DNA from: Bacillota bacterium
Lineage (GTDB): Bacteria > Bacillota > Clostridia > Oscillospirales > Acutalibacteraceae
Assembly: GCA_023390175.1 (NCBI GenBank)
Contig: JAEWDK010000024.1
Location: 496,001 to 560,000, forward strand
Direction: 5' to 3'
DNA length: 64,000 nt
Each line of letters begins with the position of its first letter. Position 1 is the first letter of the stretch. Below, one piece after another: positions 43,570 to 53,199 of this stretch. Position numbers and translations under genes: made by a program. The notes beneath the pieces are model-generated. The model had not been told where the DNA came from and ran no database searches. It saw only the letters and a program-made list of their open reading frames with translations.

Positions 43570-44412
43570 TTAAGGTCTGGAAGCAATTGTTCCTTTACCC
43601 GAGCTGCTGATCTGAGAATAAATTTCGTCAAGCGTTTGATTGACGGAACCTGATTTCGATATGTATATTTCAACTCTTCTGTTTTTCATCCGAGTCGCCT
43701 CCGTACCGTCGTGCGGAACAAAAGGGCGATACTCCCCATACCCTTCGGAGACCATTTTTTTCGGATCTATAATATTTTTATACTGCACATATAAAAGAAC
43801 ATTTGTGGCCCGATCCGAAGAAAGCTGGCGATCAAAGGCCATACTATCTTTTGTTTTTTCGTTGTCTGCCCGTGCCGTATGCCCATAGAAGCGAACTTCC
43901 CCGATTTGGCCGGATACTCCTTTTAAGCCGTTGCATAAATAATCAAGGATGCTTTTTCCGCTGTCCAATAATACGGAACTGTCCCCTTTAAAGAAAATAC
44001 TGTTTTGAAATGTAATAAAGGTGTACCCGTCCCCTTTATGGACTTCCACCGAACCACCCAAGCCCTTTTGATCAACATAGCCCTTAATGTATTGATATAA
44101 ATCATCAAATTGCATTGCACCACCTGATTTTGCGGAAGTGGGAATACTGGCAGCACTTTCGTTTCCCAGCGCGCCTATTCCGTCAGCTATTGCAGAGGCT
44201 GTTGTTGAATTCGCATTCGCGGCCTGCTGCACCACGGCTGTTGCCTGCTTATTCGTTGCAAACGCTGTGACAAGTTTTTGCCATTTGCTGGCGTCCATAG
44301 TGGACATTGCAAACAGCATGACAAAAAAAGTCAGCATCAGCGTTACCATATCCGCATAGGTGTCCAGCCAGCTTGGGCCGCCTCCGCCTTCACTCGGCTT
44401 TTTTCTTGCCAT
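43570..44412 (-). CDS. motB: Flagellar stator protein MotB
   Basis: A 280-residue stator subunit. One membrane helix (about 22-42) starts with the ion-binding aspartate D21 (TYADMVTLMLTFF). An OmpA-like peptidoglycan-binding domain covers about 140-275 (FYGHTARADN, SEGYGEYRP, NRRVEIYI). With MotA it forms the ion channel and is anchored to the wall. The start with GGGGGTGAG upstream is chosen. The ion is probably H+ but not certain from sequence. Confidence 0.94.
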   Translation of the reverse strand: MARKKPSEGGGGPSWLDTYADMVTLMLTFFVMLFAMSTMDASKWQKLVTAFATNKQATAVVQQAANANSTTASAIADGIGALGNESAASIPTSAKSGGAMQFDDLYQYIKGYVDQKGLGGSVEVHKGDGYTFITFQNSIFFKGDSSVLLDSGKSILDYLCNGLKGVSGQIGEVRFYGHTARADNEKTKDSMAFDRQLSSDRATNVLLYVQYKNIIDPKKMVSEGYGEYRPFVPHDGTEATRMKNRRVEIYISKSGSVNQTLDEIYSQISSSGKGTIASRP

Positions 44413-44479
44413 TTTCTCACCCCCCACTTCATAATTTATTTGCAGTTTCAGCTTAAACCGGATTTATATATTCGGTTTT

Positions 44480-45346
44480 CTATGAAGCTTTTTTCATATT
44501 TCCTGCTTTTTTTTCTTGCCTGCCCGCATTCATATCCCTGGAAGATTTCGAACTCGCCTTCGTTCTGGATTTTTCACAGATAAAGGAGTTTAACCTTTCC
44601 TCAATATGAGTTGGGTTTTCACCGGCCTGAATAGACAATACCCCTTCGACAATAATTTCCTTGCAAACCATTTCTTCATCATGCCGCATATGAAGCTTGT
44701 GTGCAAACGGCGTCAAAACCAAATTGGAAAGCATGGAGCCGTAAAATGTTGTAACCAAGGCCGTAGCCATACCCTGCGCCATTTTGGTAGCACCATCCGC
44801 GGCGCTCATGTCCATGTGGGCAAGCATATTAATTAAACCAATCAGGGTACCAATCATACCAAACGCAGGCGCGAAAGAAGAAAACTTTTCATAGAATTGC
44901 CAGCCGTGTGAATGCCGCTCCACCAAACCGTCCAATTCATTATTTAGCATTTCTTTTACCTTTGTCGGGTCAATCGCATCAACAATCAGCATCATGCTTT
45001 CCCTTAAGAAAGGATCTTCTTCCTGATTCGCTTTATCTTCCAGTGAAAGCAGCCCTTTTTTCCTTGCTTCCTGCCCAAAATCAACAATCTTGGCGATATA
45101 CTTCTCTGGGTCGTATTTTTTCTTCTGTACAGAAATTCTCAGGTGTTTGGGAATATCCTTAAAATAGGAAACTGGGAAAGCAATCAGTGTTGCGGCGATT
45201 GTACCTCCAAAAGTAATGAACATACTGGGAACATCAATAAAGTTATTTAATTCAGTCATGAGTACCCCGTTTTCAGGGCTAAATACGATGCCGAAAAGAA
45301 CCAGCCCCAAACCAGCAATCAGACCTATTATACCGGTAAAATCCAT
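44480..45346 (-). CDS. motA: Flagellar stator protein MotA
   Basis: A 288-residue stator subunit with four membrane helices (about 5-25, 30-55, 145-170 and 180-205) and the conserved cytoplasmic loop (FLRESMMLIVDAIDP). The long, Lys/Ser/Arg-rich C-tail after residue 255 is more extended than in Bacillus MotA. A sigma-28-like site precedes it inside the flbD 3' end, which suggests extra late expression of the stator. GGGGAAG lies 7 nt before the chosen ATG. Confidence 0.93.
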   Translation of the reverse strand: MDFTGIIGLIAGLGLVLFGIVFSPENGVLMTELNNFIDVPSMFITFGGTIAATLIAFPVSYFKDIPKHLRISVQKKKYDPEKYIAKIVDFGQEARKKGLLSLEDKANQEEDPFLRESMMLIVDAIDPTKVKEMLNNELDGLVERHSHGWQFYEKFSSFAPAFGMIGTLIGLINMLAHMDMSAADGATKMAQGMATALVTTFYGSMLSNLVLTPFAHKLHMRHDEEMVCKEIIVEGVLSIQAGENPTHIEERLNSFICEKSRTKASSKSSRDMNAGRQEKKAGNMKKAS

Positions 45347-45389
45347 ACTCACACTTCCCCGCGATTTAAATTACAACATACATTAAACT

Positions 45390-45416
45390 ATATCGTCAAG
45401 TTAATCTGTTAACTTA
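45390..45416 (-). promoter_or_regulatory. Candidate internal sigma-28 promoter for motA-motB
   Basis: On the minus strand TAAG (45413-45416), a 16-nt spacer and ACGATAT (45390-45396), some 44 nt before the motA start. Two mismatches from TAAA-N16-CCGATAT. It overlaps the last codons of flbD. Confidence 0.4.
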
Positions 45417-45604
45417 ACGGTATTCATAAATATTTGGCGGTTATAGGAAATAATCTTTTTGATGATATCTTCCTGTAATTCATTTACAAGGAAATATTTT
45501 CCTGTTGTCAGCGTTACTTTGGTTTCGGGGATGCTTTCAATGGTTTCTATTAAGTTGCAATTCAGTATAAACGGAATCCCATTTAGATTTGTTAACTCTA
45601 TCAT
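45401..45604 (-). CDS. flbD: Flagellar operon protein FlbD
   Basis: A 67-residue protein of the FlbD family, found between flgE and motA in Firmicutes and spirochaetes. It begins MIELTNLNGIPFILN and has the conserved IETIESIPETKVTLTTGK segment. A Bacillus homologue (SwrD) raises motor torque through the stator; that role is plausible here given the neighbouring motA. AGAGGT lies upstream of the ATG. Confidence 0.9.
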   Translation of the reverse strand: MIELTNLNGIPFILNCNLIETIESIPETKVTLTTGKYFLVNELQEDIIKKIISYNRQIFMNTVKLTD

Positions 45605-45685
45605 TCCTGAACCTCTTCCATTTTAAAGAACTGACCGTCCCCGAAATCGGATGAGCGACCCCGGGGGCGGCAGAAGCAATTAAAA

Positions 45686-46945
45686 TTATCTCTTCATATT
45701 GACAAGCGTTTCCAGCATCTCATCGCTGACCGTGATGATTTTGGAATTGGCCTGGAAGCCTCTCTGCGTCATAATCATGTCGGAAAATTCTGTAGCAAGG
45801 TCCACGTTGGAGCTTTCAAGTCCGCCGGTTTTCAGTTTCCCCAAACCCAGCTTGGTGGAACCGGGAGCGTCGTAGTTGATTGCGCCCGTATTGTTTGTCG
45901 CTACATAATAGGAGTTGCCCTGCATGGTAAGCGCGCCCGGATTCGGTATGTTGGCCAAAGCAATCTGGCCAATAATCTGAATCGTGCCCGAGCCGTCCTG
46001 ACCGGTAATGGTGCCATCCGTACCAATTGTAAGGTTCGTGAGCTCACCGAAGCTGTTGATTATTTTTTCCGGTGCTGCGGTTGTATTGAATTTTGCGACC
46101 TCTGCGGTCATGCCTGTGGTTGCCGCAACAGTGTCGGTATACGGTGGCAAAAGTTTTTGTGCTGCTGTCGCGGCAGGGTCTATCCCATCCACCAGAATTT
46201 TTGACTTATCAAATCCGGTCGGCATTACGCCGGTTCCGGACGCCGGCCAATTCCAGGTAGCGGTGGTCAAAGCGGTCTGCAGGCCATCTTTCGTAAGGCT
46301 TGTCGTTGTCGTGTCAGGCGTAAAAGTAACGGTAATCGTTTTTTTATCGGCATCCGCATCAACCGTTGTTGTTGAACCTGTAGCAGCGGCAAGAGCAGGA
46401 TTATACTTTACGATCACTGAATAACCGTTCACAAGCGAATCTGCATCAAGTTTTTTGCCTACATTGTTATCCGTGCCAAAATCAATGGTTGCGCTGCCGA
46501 CGGAAGCCTTGCCCGACTTGCTGGCTACGGGGTAGCCACAGACGAAACCGCCGTTGCCGTCCACAAGGTTGCCGCTGCCGTCAAACCCAAAGGTACCAAC
46601 CTGGGTGTATTTTGTTTTTCCGGCGCCGTCTTTGACCACGAAATAGCCTTCACCGTCAATATAGCAGTCCGTTCCAAGGCCGGTGGACGCGAAGCCGGTG
46701 CGGGTATTCAATGTGTCAACCGAGCCAACCTGAGCACCGTAGCCGATTTGGGAGGCATTGTTGCCGCCCATGTTTCCGTTTGCCGCAGAAGGGGCTGTAA
46801 GTGTTTGATAGTAAACATCGCGGAATGTAACACGGGAGGATTTAAAGCCATAGGTATTTACGTTTGCGATATTGTTGCCGATAACATCCATTCGCGTTTG
46901 CTGTGATTTCAGTCCTGAAACGCCTGAGGTTAATGATGTTGACAT
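45686..46945 (-). CDS. flgE: Flagellar hook protein FlgE
   Basis: A 419-residue hook protein. D0 motif at the N-terminus (GVSGLKSQQTRMDVIGNNIANVNT) and C-terminus (DMIMTQRGFQANSKIITVSDE), with a Thr/Ala-rich variable middle (about 160-310) exposed on the hook surface. It polymerises to the universal joint. Its neighbours flgD, fliK and the TIGR02530 gene build and measure the hook. The ribosome site is weak. Confidence 0.95.
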   Translation of the reverse strand: MSTSLTSGVSGLKSQQTRMDVIGNNIANVNTYGFKSSRVTFRDVYYQTLTAPSAANGNMGGNNASQIGYGAQVGSVDTLNTRTGFASTGLGTDCYIDGEGYFVVKDGAGKTKYTQVGTFGFDGSGNLVDGNGGFVCGYPVASKSGKASVGSATIDFGTDNNVGKKLDADSLVNGYSVIVKYNPALAAATGSTTTVDADADKKTITVTFTPDTTTTSLTKDGLQTALTTATWNWPASGTGVMPTGFDKSKILVDGIDPAATAAQKLLPPYTDTVAATTGMTAEVAKFNTTAAPEKIINSFGELTNLTIGTDGTITGQDGSGTIQIIGQIALANIPNPGALTMQGNSYYVATNNTGAINYDAPGSTKLGLGKLKTGGLESSNVDLATEFSDMIMTQRGFQANSKIITVSDEMLETLVNMKR

Positions 46946-47027
46946 AATTAATATCTCACTTTCTTTTATGGGCGCCGTATAAGCTTATCTGTCAGTCAAA
47001 GCTCAATAACTTCCTCAAGAGGTCCGG

Positions 47028-47435
47028 TTATATTATTACGGCTCCGTCTATATTTGTAAAAACGTTGTCGGTCATTTCCTGACCGCTCATGGTGGTAACC
47101 ACCGTACTGCTGGGAACATTGACGATAAATGCCGTCTGTCCGTTCAGAATCAACGCGTCTTTAATCCCTTTCGACTTGGCTTTTTCCACGGCCTGATTGA
47201 TTTGGGAAAGCAGCTGAGGAGAAACCTGAATCTGCCGGGAATCCAATCGCTGCAGCGCATGTTTGGAAAAAGTCAGCGGCTGGCTCTTCTGAAGGGTCTG
47301 ACGAAAAATCTGCCCGAACTCACTGTTGCTTTTGTCCGCCGAACCGGTTTGCTGCGAATTGCTTTTGGCGGGAGTTACCGCGTAATTCGGGTTAACGAAA
47401 GCGGAATAGTTCTTCTTGAACTGAATGTCTTCCAT
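47028..47435 (-). CDS. TIGR02530-type flagellar operon protein
   Basis: A 135-residue protein of the family always found between flgD and flgE in Firmicutes. The conserved C-terminal half runs from LTFSKHALQRLDSRQIQVSP to FIVNVPSSTVVTTMSGQE; the N-terminus is polar. The function is unknown, though a role in hook assembly or control is likely from its position. AGGAG lies 7 nt before the chosen ATG. Confidence 0.85.
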   Translation of the reverse strand: MEDIQFKKNYSAFVNPNYAVTPAKSNSQQTGSADKSNSEFGQIFRQTLQKSQPLTFSKHALQRLDSRQIQVSPQLLSQINQAVEKAKSKGIKDALILNGQTAFIVNVPSSTVVTTMSGQEMTDNVFTNIDGAVII

Positions 47436-47477
47436 GAATGTACTCCTAACTGCAGAATACAAAATACATCTGCTGAC

Positions 47478-48146
47478 TTATGCCGATGCAGCGGGGGTCG
47501 AGCCTGTTCCGGTTTCGGCCGCTGAGGTATCTGAAATTACTTTCGTAACAGCGGAAAGGTCATAAGTTTTTCCATTTACGATAATTGAAGCTTGATTCGA
47601 TGCAAAAGCACAGCTGGCGACCACGCCGGTGTCCTCCACATCTTTTCCGGAATCATCTTTTTGGCTTACAGTGACTTTTTTACCGACCAATGAGGCGGCA
47701 TACTGGAAAGCAGCTGAATCCGGATGGGATTTGACTTCCATTACAGAAGAAAGAGCGTAATTCTTCCCATTTATCTTCAGGGAATATGTTCCGGAGCCAT
47801 AACTTACACTGTCAACCACACCTGTCACTTCCGCATATTTTCCATCGGCGTCGGTCGAGGCGACCAGCACATTTTTTCCGACCAAATCAGCGCTGTAGCT
47901 GGAAAGAGAAGCACTGTACTGTGAAGTGGCAAGCTGATTCAGGCTTTGCATTGCCTGCAGTGAAGAAAACTGCGCCATCTGAGACACGAACTGTGTGTTG
48001 TCAGTGGGATTCATCACATCCTGATTTGACATCTGGGCGGCCAGCAATTTCATAAAATCCGTTGAGCCCAGTGCGGAATCAGATTTTACTTTTCCCGTTG
48101 CCGAGGATGAACTTGCGCTGTAATTATTAACCTGTATATTATCCAA
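47478..48146 (-). CDS. flgD: Flagellar hook capping protein FlgD
   Basis: A 222-residue hook-assembly scaffold. The N-terminal FlgD motif is clear (LGSTDFMKLLAAQMSNQDVM, about 27-45, and the QF-rich helix to 72). The rest differs from the usual FlgD Ig-like domain: two tandem units, about 88-138 and 153-203, share LVGKxV, GVV, NGKxY and LSxV. They may be two copies of the Tudor-like fold. It starts with TTG. FlgD caps the growing hook and is exported. Confidence 0.9.
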   Translation of the reverse strand: MDNIQVNNYSASSSSATGKVKSDSALGSTDFMKLLAAQMSNQDVMNPTDNTQFVSQMAQFSSLQAMQSLNQLATSQYSASLSSYSADLVGKNVLVASTDADGKYAEVTGVVDSVSYGSGTYSLKINGKNYALSSVMEVKSHPDSAAFQYAASLVGKKVTVSQKDDSGKDVEDTGVVASCAFASNQASIIVNGKTYDLSAVTKVISDTSAAETGTGSTPAASA

Positions 48147-48163
48147 ACCGTATCACGTCCTTT

Positions 48164-49516
48164 TTACACTGTGTATGCTTTTACCTTAAGCTGCTGCATA
48201 ACGGTAAGAAAATCATCCTTGCCTAAATTTGAATCATCGTCATTGACACGGTAGTCGGATTCCTGTTTCTGCTTTTCCTGCTGCTGCTGTGTGTGCGACT
48301 GACCCTGATCCTGCTGATACCACTGCTTTTCCTGTGACGGCTGCATAATCTGCACGGGATGGTTCACCGTGGTTTCAATCATAGAACGAATTTGGCCGGA
48401 GTCTGAAAGCAGCATGCTTTGGGTTTTCGGATTTGCCGCCGCGATTTCCACCGTAAGCGTTCCGTTTTCCATCGCCAGCTTTACCGTTACCTTGCCAAGA
48501 TTTTTCGGGAAAAGATCCATTTGAAACTGAGGATTCCCCGCCTTATAGTTTACGGAAATTTTGTCCGCAATCTGTTGACAGGCAGCCTTCGCCGTATTGG
48601 ACGCAGCATCGGAAATTTTGATAATTACGTTGCCGGTCTGCATGAAATCGGAAAAGGGGATTGTAGCCTGATTAGAATACGTGCTTTCATCCGCGCTCAA
48701 ATTCTTTTTTGACGCTGACAGCACTGCTCCCTGCTTCTGTGTGCCGGGTTGCGTTTCGGAAGAACCCGCCGGATTGAGCTGAACTGCGGGAATTGCAGGT
48801 TCCGTTTGTACCGGTGAAATAAGCTGCTTCGGTGCTGAAGTCTGCTCCTGCTGCGGTTTCGCCTGGACTTGTGTGTTCTGCAACCCAGCCGTAAGCTGTA
48901 CCTGAGGTTTCACCGAATCGGAAGCCTGCTGCGGTGCGAAAGGCAAAACGGCGGTTTCAGCCGGTGCGGGAGTTGCGGCAGATGTTTGCGGTTCAACCGG
49001 AGCCGAAGCGGTTTGCTGCCCAGCTGAAGCGGCTGCAGATGCGATTGCTTGAGCCGGATTTTGCTGAATGGGTGCGGAAGCTGTCGGAAGTACGCTCGCC
49101 GAACCGAACGGCTGCAGGGTTTGCACGGTTGCGGACGTACCCGCTGCTGTGGCAGCTGCCTGTGGAGAAATTCCTGCAACTTCCTGAACGGAAACGGCTT
49201 GCTGTTTTCCTGCCGCCAATAACGAAACGCTGTTCGCTGCCGGCTGTAATTGCTGAAGCATGGCAGCCAGTGAAGAAACATTCACATCGGCAGAAGCAGC
49301 CTGTCCATTGGCCGGATTGGCGTCTTGCTCGGATGCTTTCCCTTTATCCGGTTCCTTTTTTTCAGAAACCGCGGTATCCTTCCCCTGATTCTGCTGATCG
49401 GTTGTTTTCTGCATAACAGACTGGAAGCTTTCGCTGTTCTTTTGGGGCTGAGCGGACTGAGTGGGCTGTGCCTGCGCGCCGGGCTGTGCTTGTATGGTGT
49501 TGATTTGCTGTATCAT
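48164..49516 (-). CDS. fliK: Flagellar hook-length control protein FliK
   Basis: A 450-residue FliK. The first 300 residues are Gln/Ala/Pro-rich and low complexity, the molecular ruler part. The C-terminal domain (about 310-410) has the conserved FQMDLFPKNLGKVTVKLAMENGTLTVE core (two shorter motifs within it) that binds FlhB. A Gln-rich tail follows (418-435). AAGGAGGTGA precedes the chosen ATG. It is upstream of flgD. Confidence 0.9.
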   Translation of the reverse strand: MIQQINTIQAQPGAQAQPTQSAQPQKNSESFQSVMQKTTDQQNQGKDTAVSEKKEPDKGKASEQDANPANGQAASADVNVSSLAAMLQQLQPAANSVSLLAAGKQQAVSVQEVAGISPQAAATAAGTSATVQTLQPFGSASVLPTASAPIQQNPAQAIASAAASAGQQTASAPVEPQTSAATPAPAETAVLPFAPQQASDSVKPQVQLTAGLQNTQVQAKPQQEQTSAPKQLISPVQTEPAIPAVQLNPAGSSETQPGTQKQGAVLSASKKNLSADESTYSNQATIPFSDFMQTGNVIIKISDAASNTAKAACQQIADKISVNYKAGNPQFQMDLFPKNLGKVTVKLAMENGTLTVEIAAANPKTQSMLLSDSGQIRSMIETTVNHPVQIMQPSQEKQWYQQDQGQSHTQQQQEKQKQESDYRVNDDDSNLGKDDFLTVMQQLKVKAYTV

Positions 49517-49606
49517 TTTTTCACCTCCTTTTTTGAAGTATGTCACAAGCATGTAAAATAACTGCTTATGATTTGGTTTTATAAATAAAGTGAATTTATA
49601 AACAAA

Positions 49607-50050
49607 TTAAACGGCTGCGCTGCGGCCCTGACTGATGAACTCTTCAATTGCCAGTTCCTCAGTTTTCTGCCTGTCTTTTAAATACATTTCAAGCTGTTTG
49701 TCTTTCAGCTTTTCCAGCCCCGAAATTTCACTGTTGATTTGAACGATACCGGCTTTCTTTTCTGAAATAACATCCATCAGCTGCCGCTTGTCCTCAATCA
49801 GCTTTTGAATCTTCTGATTCAATGAATCAAAATACATTTTATAAATTGAAATGTCGCTGGCTGTAATGCCCTTTTGCATTTCTTCCACCATTTTGCGATT
49901 GGTAGAAGAAAACTTCTCATTCAAATCTTCAATTTCTTTTTCGAGTTCTTTGAGCTTCATTTGAAACATGGAAAGTTCATTTTTTTTAACGTCCAAAGTC
50001 TGCTGTTTGAAGCCCAATACTTTTTCAAGCGAAAAAACAAATTTCTTCAT
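49607..50050 (-). CDS. fliJ: Flagellar export protein FliJ
   Basis: A 147-residue, nearly continuous coiled-coil protein with the N-terminal FliJ start (KFVFSLEKVLGFKQQTLDVKK). It stimulates the FliI ATPase and FlhA during export and escorts substrate chaperones. It sits 8 nt after the fliI stop. The C-terminal end is poorly conserved, as usual. Confidence 0.9.
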   Translation of the reverse strand: MKKFVFSLEKVLGFKQQTLDVKKNELSMFQMKLKELEKEIEDLNEKFSSTNRKMVEEMQKGITASDISIYKMYFDSLNQKIQKLIEDKRQLMDVISEKKAGIVQINSEISGLEKLKDKQLEMYLKDRQKTEELAIEEFISQGRSAAV

Positions 50051-50058
50051 ATGATTCT

Positions 50059-51357
50059 CTACAATTCTTTCATCTTATTTATAATATCTTCAAAAGAAAA
50101 ATTCTCGTTTACTCTTTGACAAAGGAATTCATTGATTGAATCAATTTTTTTCACGGCTTCATCCAAACGGTGATTCATTCCCGGTTTGTAGGCACCAATG
50201 GAAATCAAATCATAATTTTGATAATAAACAGAAAGCCAGTCCCTTATTTTTGCCGCGGCCTGCTTGTGTTCATCACTTGAGATATCATTCATCAGCCTTG
50301 AAATGCTTGCGTTTACATCGATCGCCGGGTAATGGTTTTTTTGTGCCAGGGAACGGGTAAGAACAATGTGGCCATCGATAATTCCGCGAACTGTGTCGGA
50401 AATCGGCTCATTCGTATCGTCACCCTCAACCAAAACCGTATAAATTCCGGTAATGGAACCCTGCCTGAAATTGCCGCTGCGCTCAAGAAGCTTTGGCAGC
50501 TCCGCGTAGATGGAGGGGGTATAGCCCCTTGCAATGGGAGGTTCGCCCGCTGCCAGCCCGATTTCCCTTTGCGCCATCGCAAATCTGGTTAAGGAGTCCA
50601 TCATCAGCAGAACGTCTTTTCCCTGATCCTTAAAATATTCTGCAATCGCCGTGGCAACAGTGGCACACTTTACACGGTACATGGCGGGCTGATCCGAGGT
50701 TGCGATTACCAGCACCGAACGCGCCAGCCCTTCTTTTCCCAAATCCTTTTCAATGAATTCGGTAACTTCACGTCCGCGTTCGCCTACCAAAGCGATTACA
50801 TTGATATCTGCTTTGACGTTTTTGGCGATCATACCCATCAGGGTGCTTTTTCCGACACCGCTGCCGGCGAAGATGCCCATCCTCTGCCCCTTGCCGATGG
50901 TCAGCATCCCGTCAATCGCTTTAATTCCAAAACTAAGCTGAGCGCTGATTCTGGGCCTTTCCAAAGGATTGGTGTAGGTGGAATCCACATCGTAGTATTC
51001 CTTAACGTCAAACTCGCCAAGACCGTCGATGGGATGGCCTGTGGCGTCAACGGTCCTTCCGACTAAAAAATCGCCCACCGGAACGCGGAGCTTGCGCTTT
51101 GTGGACTGAACCAGGCCGCCGAGGCCGATCCCTTTTACATCACCATATGCCATCAGCAAAAGATTGCTGTTTTTAAATCCAACAACCTCGGACATGACTT
51201 CCTTTTGATCATTTACATTGCGGATCATGCAAATATCCCCGACATTTGCGGTTAAGCCGCTTGCTTCAATCATCATGCCGACAATATTTATGACTTTCCC
51301 CATACAGCAGAGCGGATCTAACTTTGTCAAAACATCATATGCATTTTTAAAGTTCAT
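50059..51357 (-). CDS. fliI: Flagellar export ATPase FliI
   Basis: A 432-residue F1-beta-like ATPase. Walker A is GIFAGSGVGKST near residue 160, Walker B LLMMDSLTR near 250, and the ERGREVTEF and YTPSIYAELPKLLERSG segments are typical of flagellar/type III ATPases. It forms the hexameric ATPase with FliH and FliJ. Length is normal. Confidence 0.96.
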   Translation of the reverse strand: MNFKNAYDVLTKLDPLCCMGKVINIVGMMIEASGLTANVGDICMIRNVNDQKEVMSEVVGFKNSNLLLMAYGDVKGIGLGGLVQSTKRKLRVPVGDFLVGRTVDATGHPIDGLGEFDVKEYYDVDSTYTNPLERPRISAQLSFGIKAIDGMLTIGKGQRMGIFAGSGVGKSTLMGMIAKNVKADINVIALVGERGREVTEFIEKDLGKEGLARSVLVIATSDQPAMYRVKCATVATAIAEYFKDQGKDVLLMMDSLTRFAMAQREIGLAAGEPPIARGYTPSIYAELPKLLERSGNFRQGSITGIYTVLVEGDDTNEPISDTVRGIIDGHIVLTRSLAQKNHYPAIDVNASISRLMNDISSDEHKQAAAKIRDWLSVYYQNYDLISIGAYKPGMNHRLDEAVKKIDSINEFLCQRVNENFSFEDIINKMKEL

Positions 51358-51392
51358 ACCATCACGCCCTATTGCTTTATTTTAAAATTGAT

Positions 51393-52199
51393 TTAAAGAA
51401 TCGCAGCTTTAATTTCGTTCAGCTGAGTGTCCGCCCCTGCATCGATCAGCCTGTCAGGCAAATCAATTTCGCAGTCACCCTCGTTCATTTTAGGTGAGGC
51501 AACAATTTTTACATTGGAGGAAACGTCCTGAAGCGACTGGATAATACTGCGGTCCGCTTTGGTGAGCAGCTCGGCGTTCGTCGGTGAAACAGTGATTTTC
51601 ACCCATGCCTGGTCGCGGTATGTTTCCAGAACATTCTGAATAATGGACCGTATTGCCGTTTCGTCCGTGCTTAATTCCTTCTTAATAATCTTTTGCGCAA
51701 TCGCGACAGAAAGGCCTTCCAAATCTGCTTCAAATTTACCTAAAACTTCAGATTTTTTATTTTCAATGGCTTCCAGCATCCGGCTGATTTCATTTCGCCC
51801 TTTTTCGCTGACCTGACGGTTCGCTTCCCGGACTTCGCCCTCGGCCTTTTTCAAGCCCTGCTGATAGCCTTCCCGGTACCCCAAGTCATGGCCTTCTTCT
51901 TTTCCTTCTGTAAAGCCCTGACTGTAGCCATCCTCGTAGCTCCGAATTTTCATCTGCGCACATTCTTCATTCATGCGCATGGTGGACTCTTTCAGCTGGT
52001 TTAAGCTGTAGTTCTGAGCGGCATCCACAATGTTTTTTGCCTTTTGGAACGCATCATTTACAATTGCCTGATGCTGGTCCCTTGCTTCATCCTTTGTTAT
52101 GCCGCCGGAGGATGCTTTCCGTAAATTTGCCGGATTTCCGGTTAAAATGCCTTCGCTTTTCACATCGCCGTATTGCGACGCCTTAATAATACTAGGCAA
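51393..52199 (-). CDS. fliH: Flagellar export regulator FliH
   Basis: A 268-residue FliH. The N-terminal half is a long helix with GxxxG-like repeats (YEDGYSQGFTEGKEEGHDLG, up to about residue 120); the C-terminal half is the E-type peripheral stalk fold (VAIAQKIIKKELSTDE, VKITVSPTNAELL). It regulates FliI. It starts with TTG and overlaps the fliG stop by 8 bp. Confidence 0.9.
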   Translation of the reverse strand: MPSIIKASQYGDVKSEGILTGNPANLRKASSGGITKDEARDQHQAIVNDAFQKAKNIVDAAQNYSLNQLKESTMRMNEECAQMKIRSYEDGYSQGFTEGKEEGHDLGYREGYQQGLKKAEGEVREANRQVSEKGRNEISRMLEAIENKKSEVLGKFEADLEGLSVAIAQKIIKKELSTDETAIRSIIQNVLETYRDQAWVKITVSPTNAELLTKADRSIIQSLQDVSSNVKIVASPKMNEGDCEIDLPDRLIDAGADTQLNEIKAAIL

Positions 52200-53199
52200 T
52201 TACCTCATCCTTTCCACCCTTCATAATAACCAGTTCGCCTTCGCTTTCCAGGCGGCGGATCACGCCGACAATACGCTGCTGCGCTTCTTCCACATCACGA
52301 AGTCTGACATTGTGAGTATATTCCAAATCAGACTTAACGCTTTCACTGGAACGCGTGGACATGTTTTTAAAGATACAGGTGGCAACTTCCGGATTGGCGC
52401 CTTTAAGTGCGAACACCAGGTCTTTGGAGTCCACTTCACGCAGAAAGCGCTGAATAGACATATCGTCCAGACTGGTAATATCTTCGAATACAAACATTCT
52501 CTTGCGGATTTCCTCGCAGAGCGCTGCATCCTTGCGTGTTAATTCATCAAAGATGTACTTTTCGTTTGCACGATCCATATTGTTCATAATATCGGCAATA
52601 TAATTTACGCCGCCAAATTCGGTGAAGTCGAGAGACATGAGGGAAGAAAATTTTATTTCCAGGTTTTGCTCTACAATTTTAATAATTTCAGGAGAAGTAC
52701 GGTCCATGGTGGCAATTCGTTCCACAACCTCAAGCCGAACTTCTTTGGGCAGTTCCGCAATCACATCGGCGGCCTGATCCGCCCTGGCATAGGAAAGAAT
52801 CAGCGCAATCGTCTGCGGGTGCTCGTTCTGAATAATTGCTATGATATTCTTGTAATCCGCTTTTCGGATAAACTCAAACGCTTTGGTTCGAAGGGATTTT
52901 GTTACGCGGTCTAAAAGCGAGGTTGCCATAGAGGCCCCAAACGCTTTTTCCAGTACATTTCGGGCGTACTCCACGCCGCCCTCCGTAACTACTTTTTGCG
53001 TTAAGCAAATCTGATAAAACCCATCGAGAACATTTTCAATTTCCTGCCCCGGCATTTGCGACAGCCGGGCAATTTCAAAGGTGAGCTGCTCCACTTCATC
53101 TTCTTTTAAATATTTATACAGCTTGGAAGCATTTTCAGCACCTAAAGCGACAATAACAGCGGCCGCCTTTTGCTGGCCGGTAAGTGCTTTATCAGCCAT
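52192..53199 (-). CDS. fliG: Flagellar motor switch protein FliG
   Basis: A 335-residue switch protein with the standard three-domain armadillo layout: an N-domain binding FliF, the middle EHPQTIALILSYA motif near residue 125, and a C-domain with charged residues that touch MotA (LVFALKGANPEVATCIFKNMS, REVDSKDL). It transmits torque. It overlaps fliF by 8 bp and fliH by 8 bp. The ATG with AGGGGTGA upstream is chosen. Confidence 0.96.
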   Translation of the reverse strand: MADKALTGQQKAAAVIVALGAENASKLYKYLKEDEVEQLTFEIARLSQMPGQEIENVLDGFYQICLTQKVVTEGGVEYARNVLEKAFGASMATSLLDRVTKSLRTKAFEFIRKADYKNIIAIIQNEHPQTIALILSYARADQAADVIAELPKEVRLEVVERIATMDRTSPEIIKIVEQNLEIKFSSLMSLDFTEFGGVNYIADIMNNMDRANEKYIFDELTRKDAALCEEIRKRMFVFEDITSLDDMSIQRFLREVDSKDLVFALKGANPEVATCIFKNMSTRSSESVKSDLEYTHNVRLRDVEEAQQRIVGVIRRLESEGELVIMKGGKDEVIA

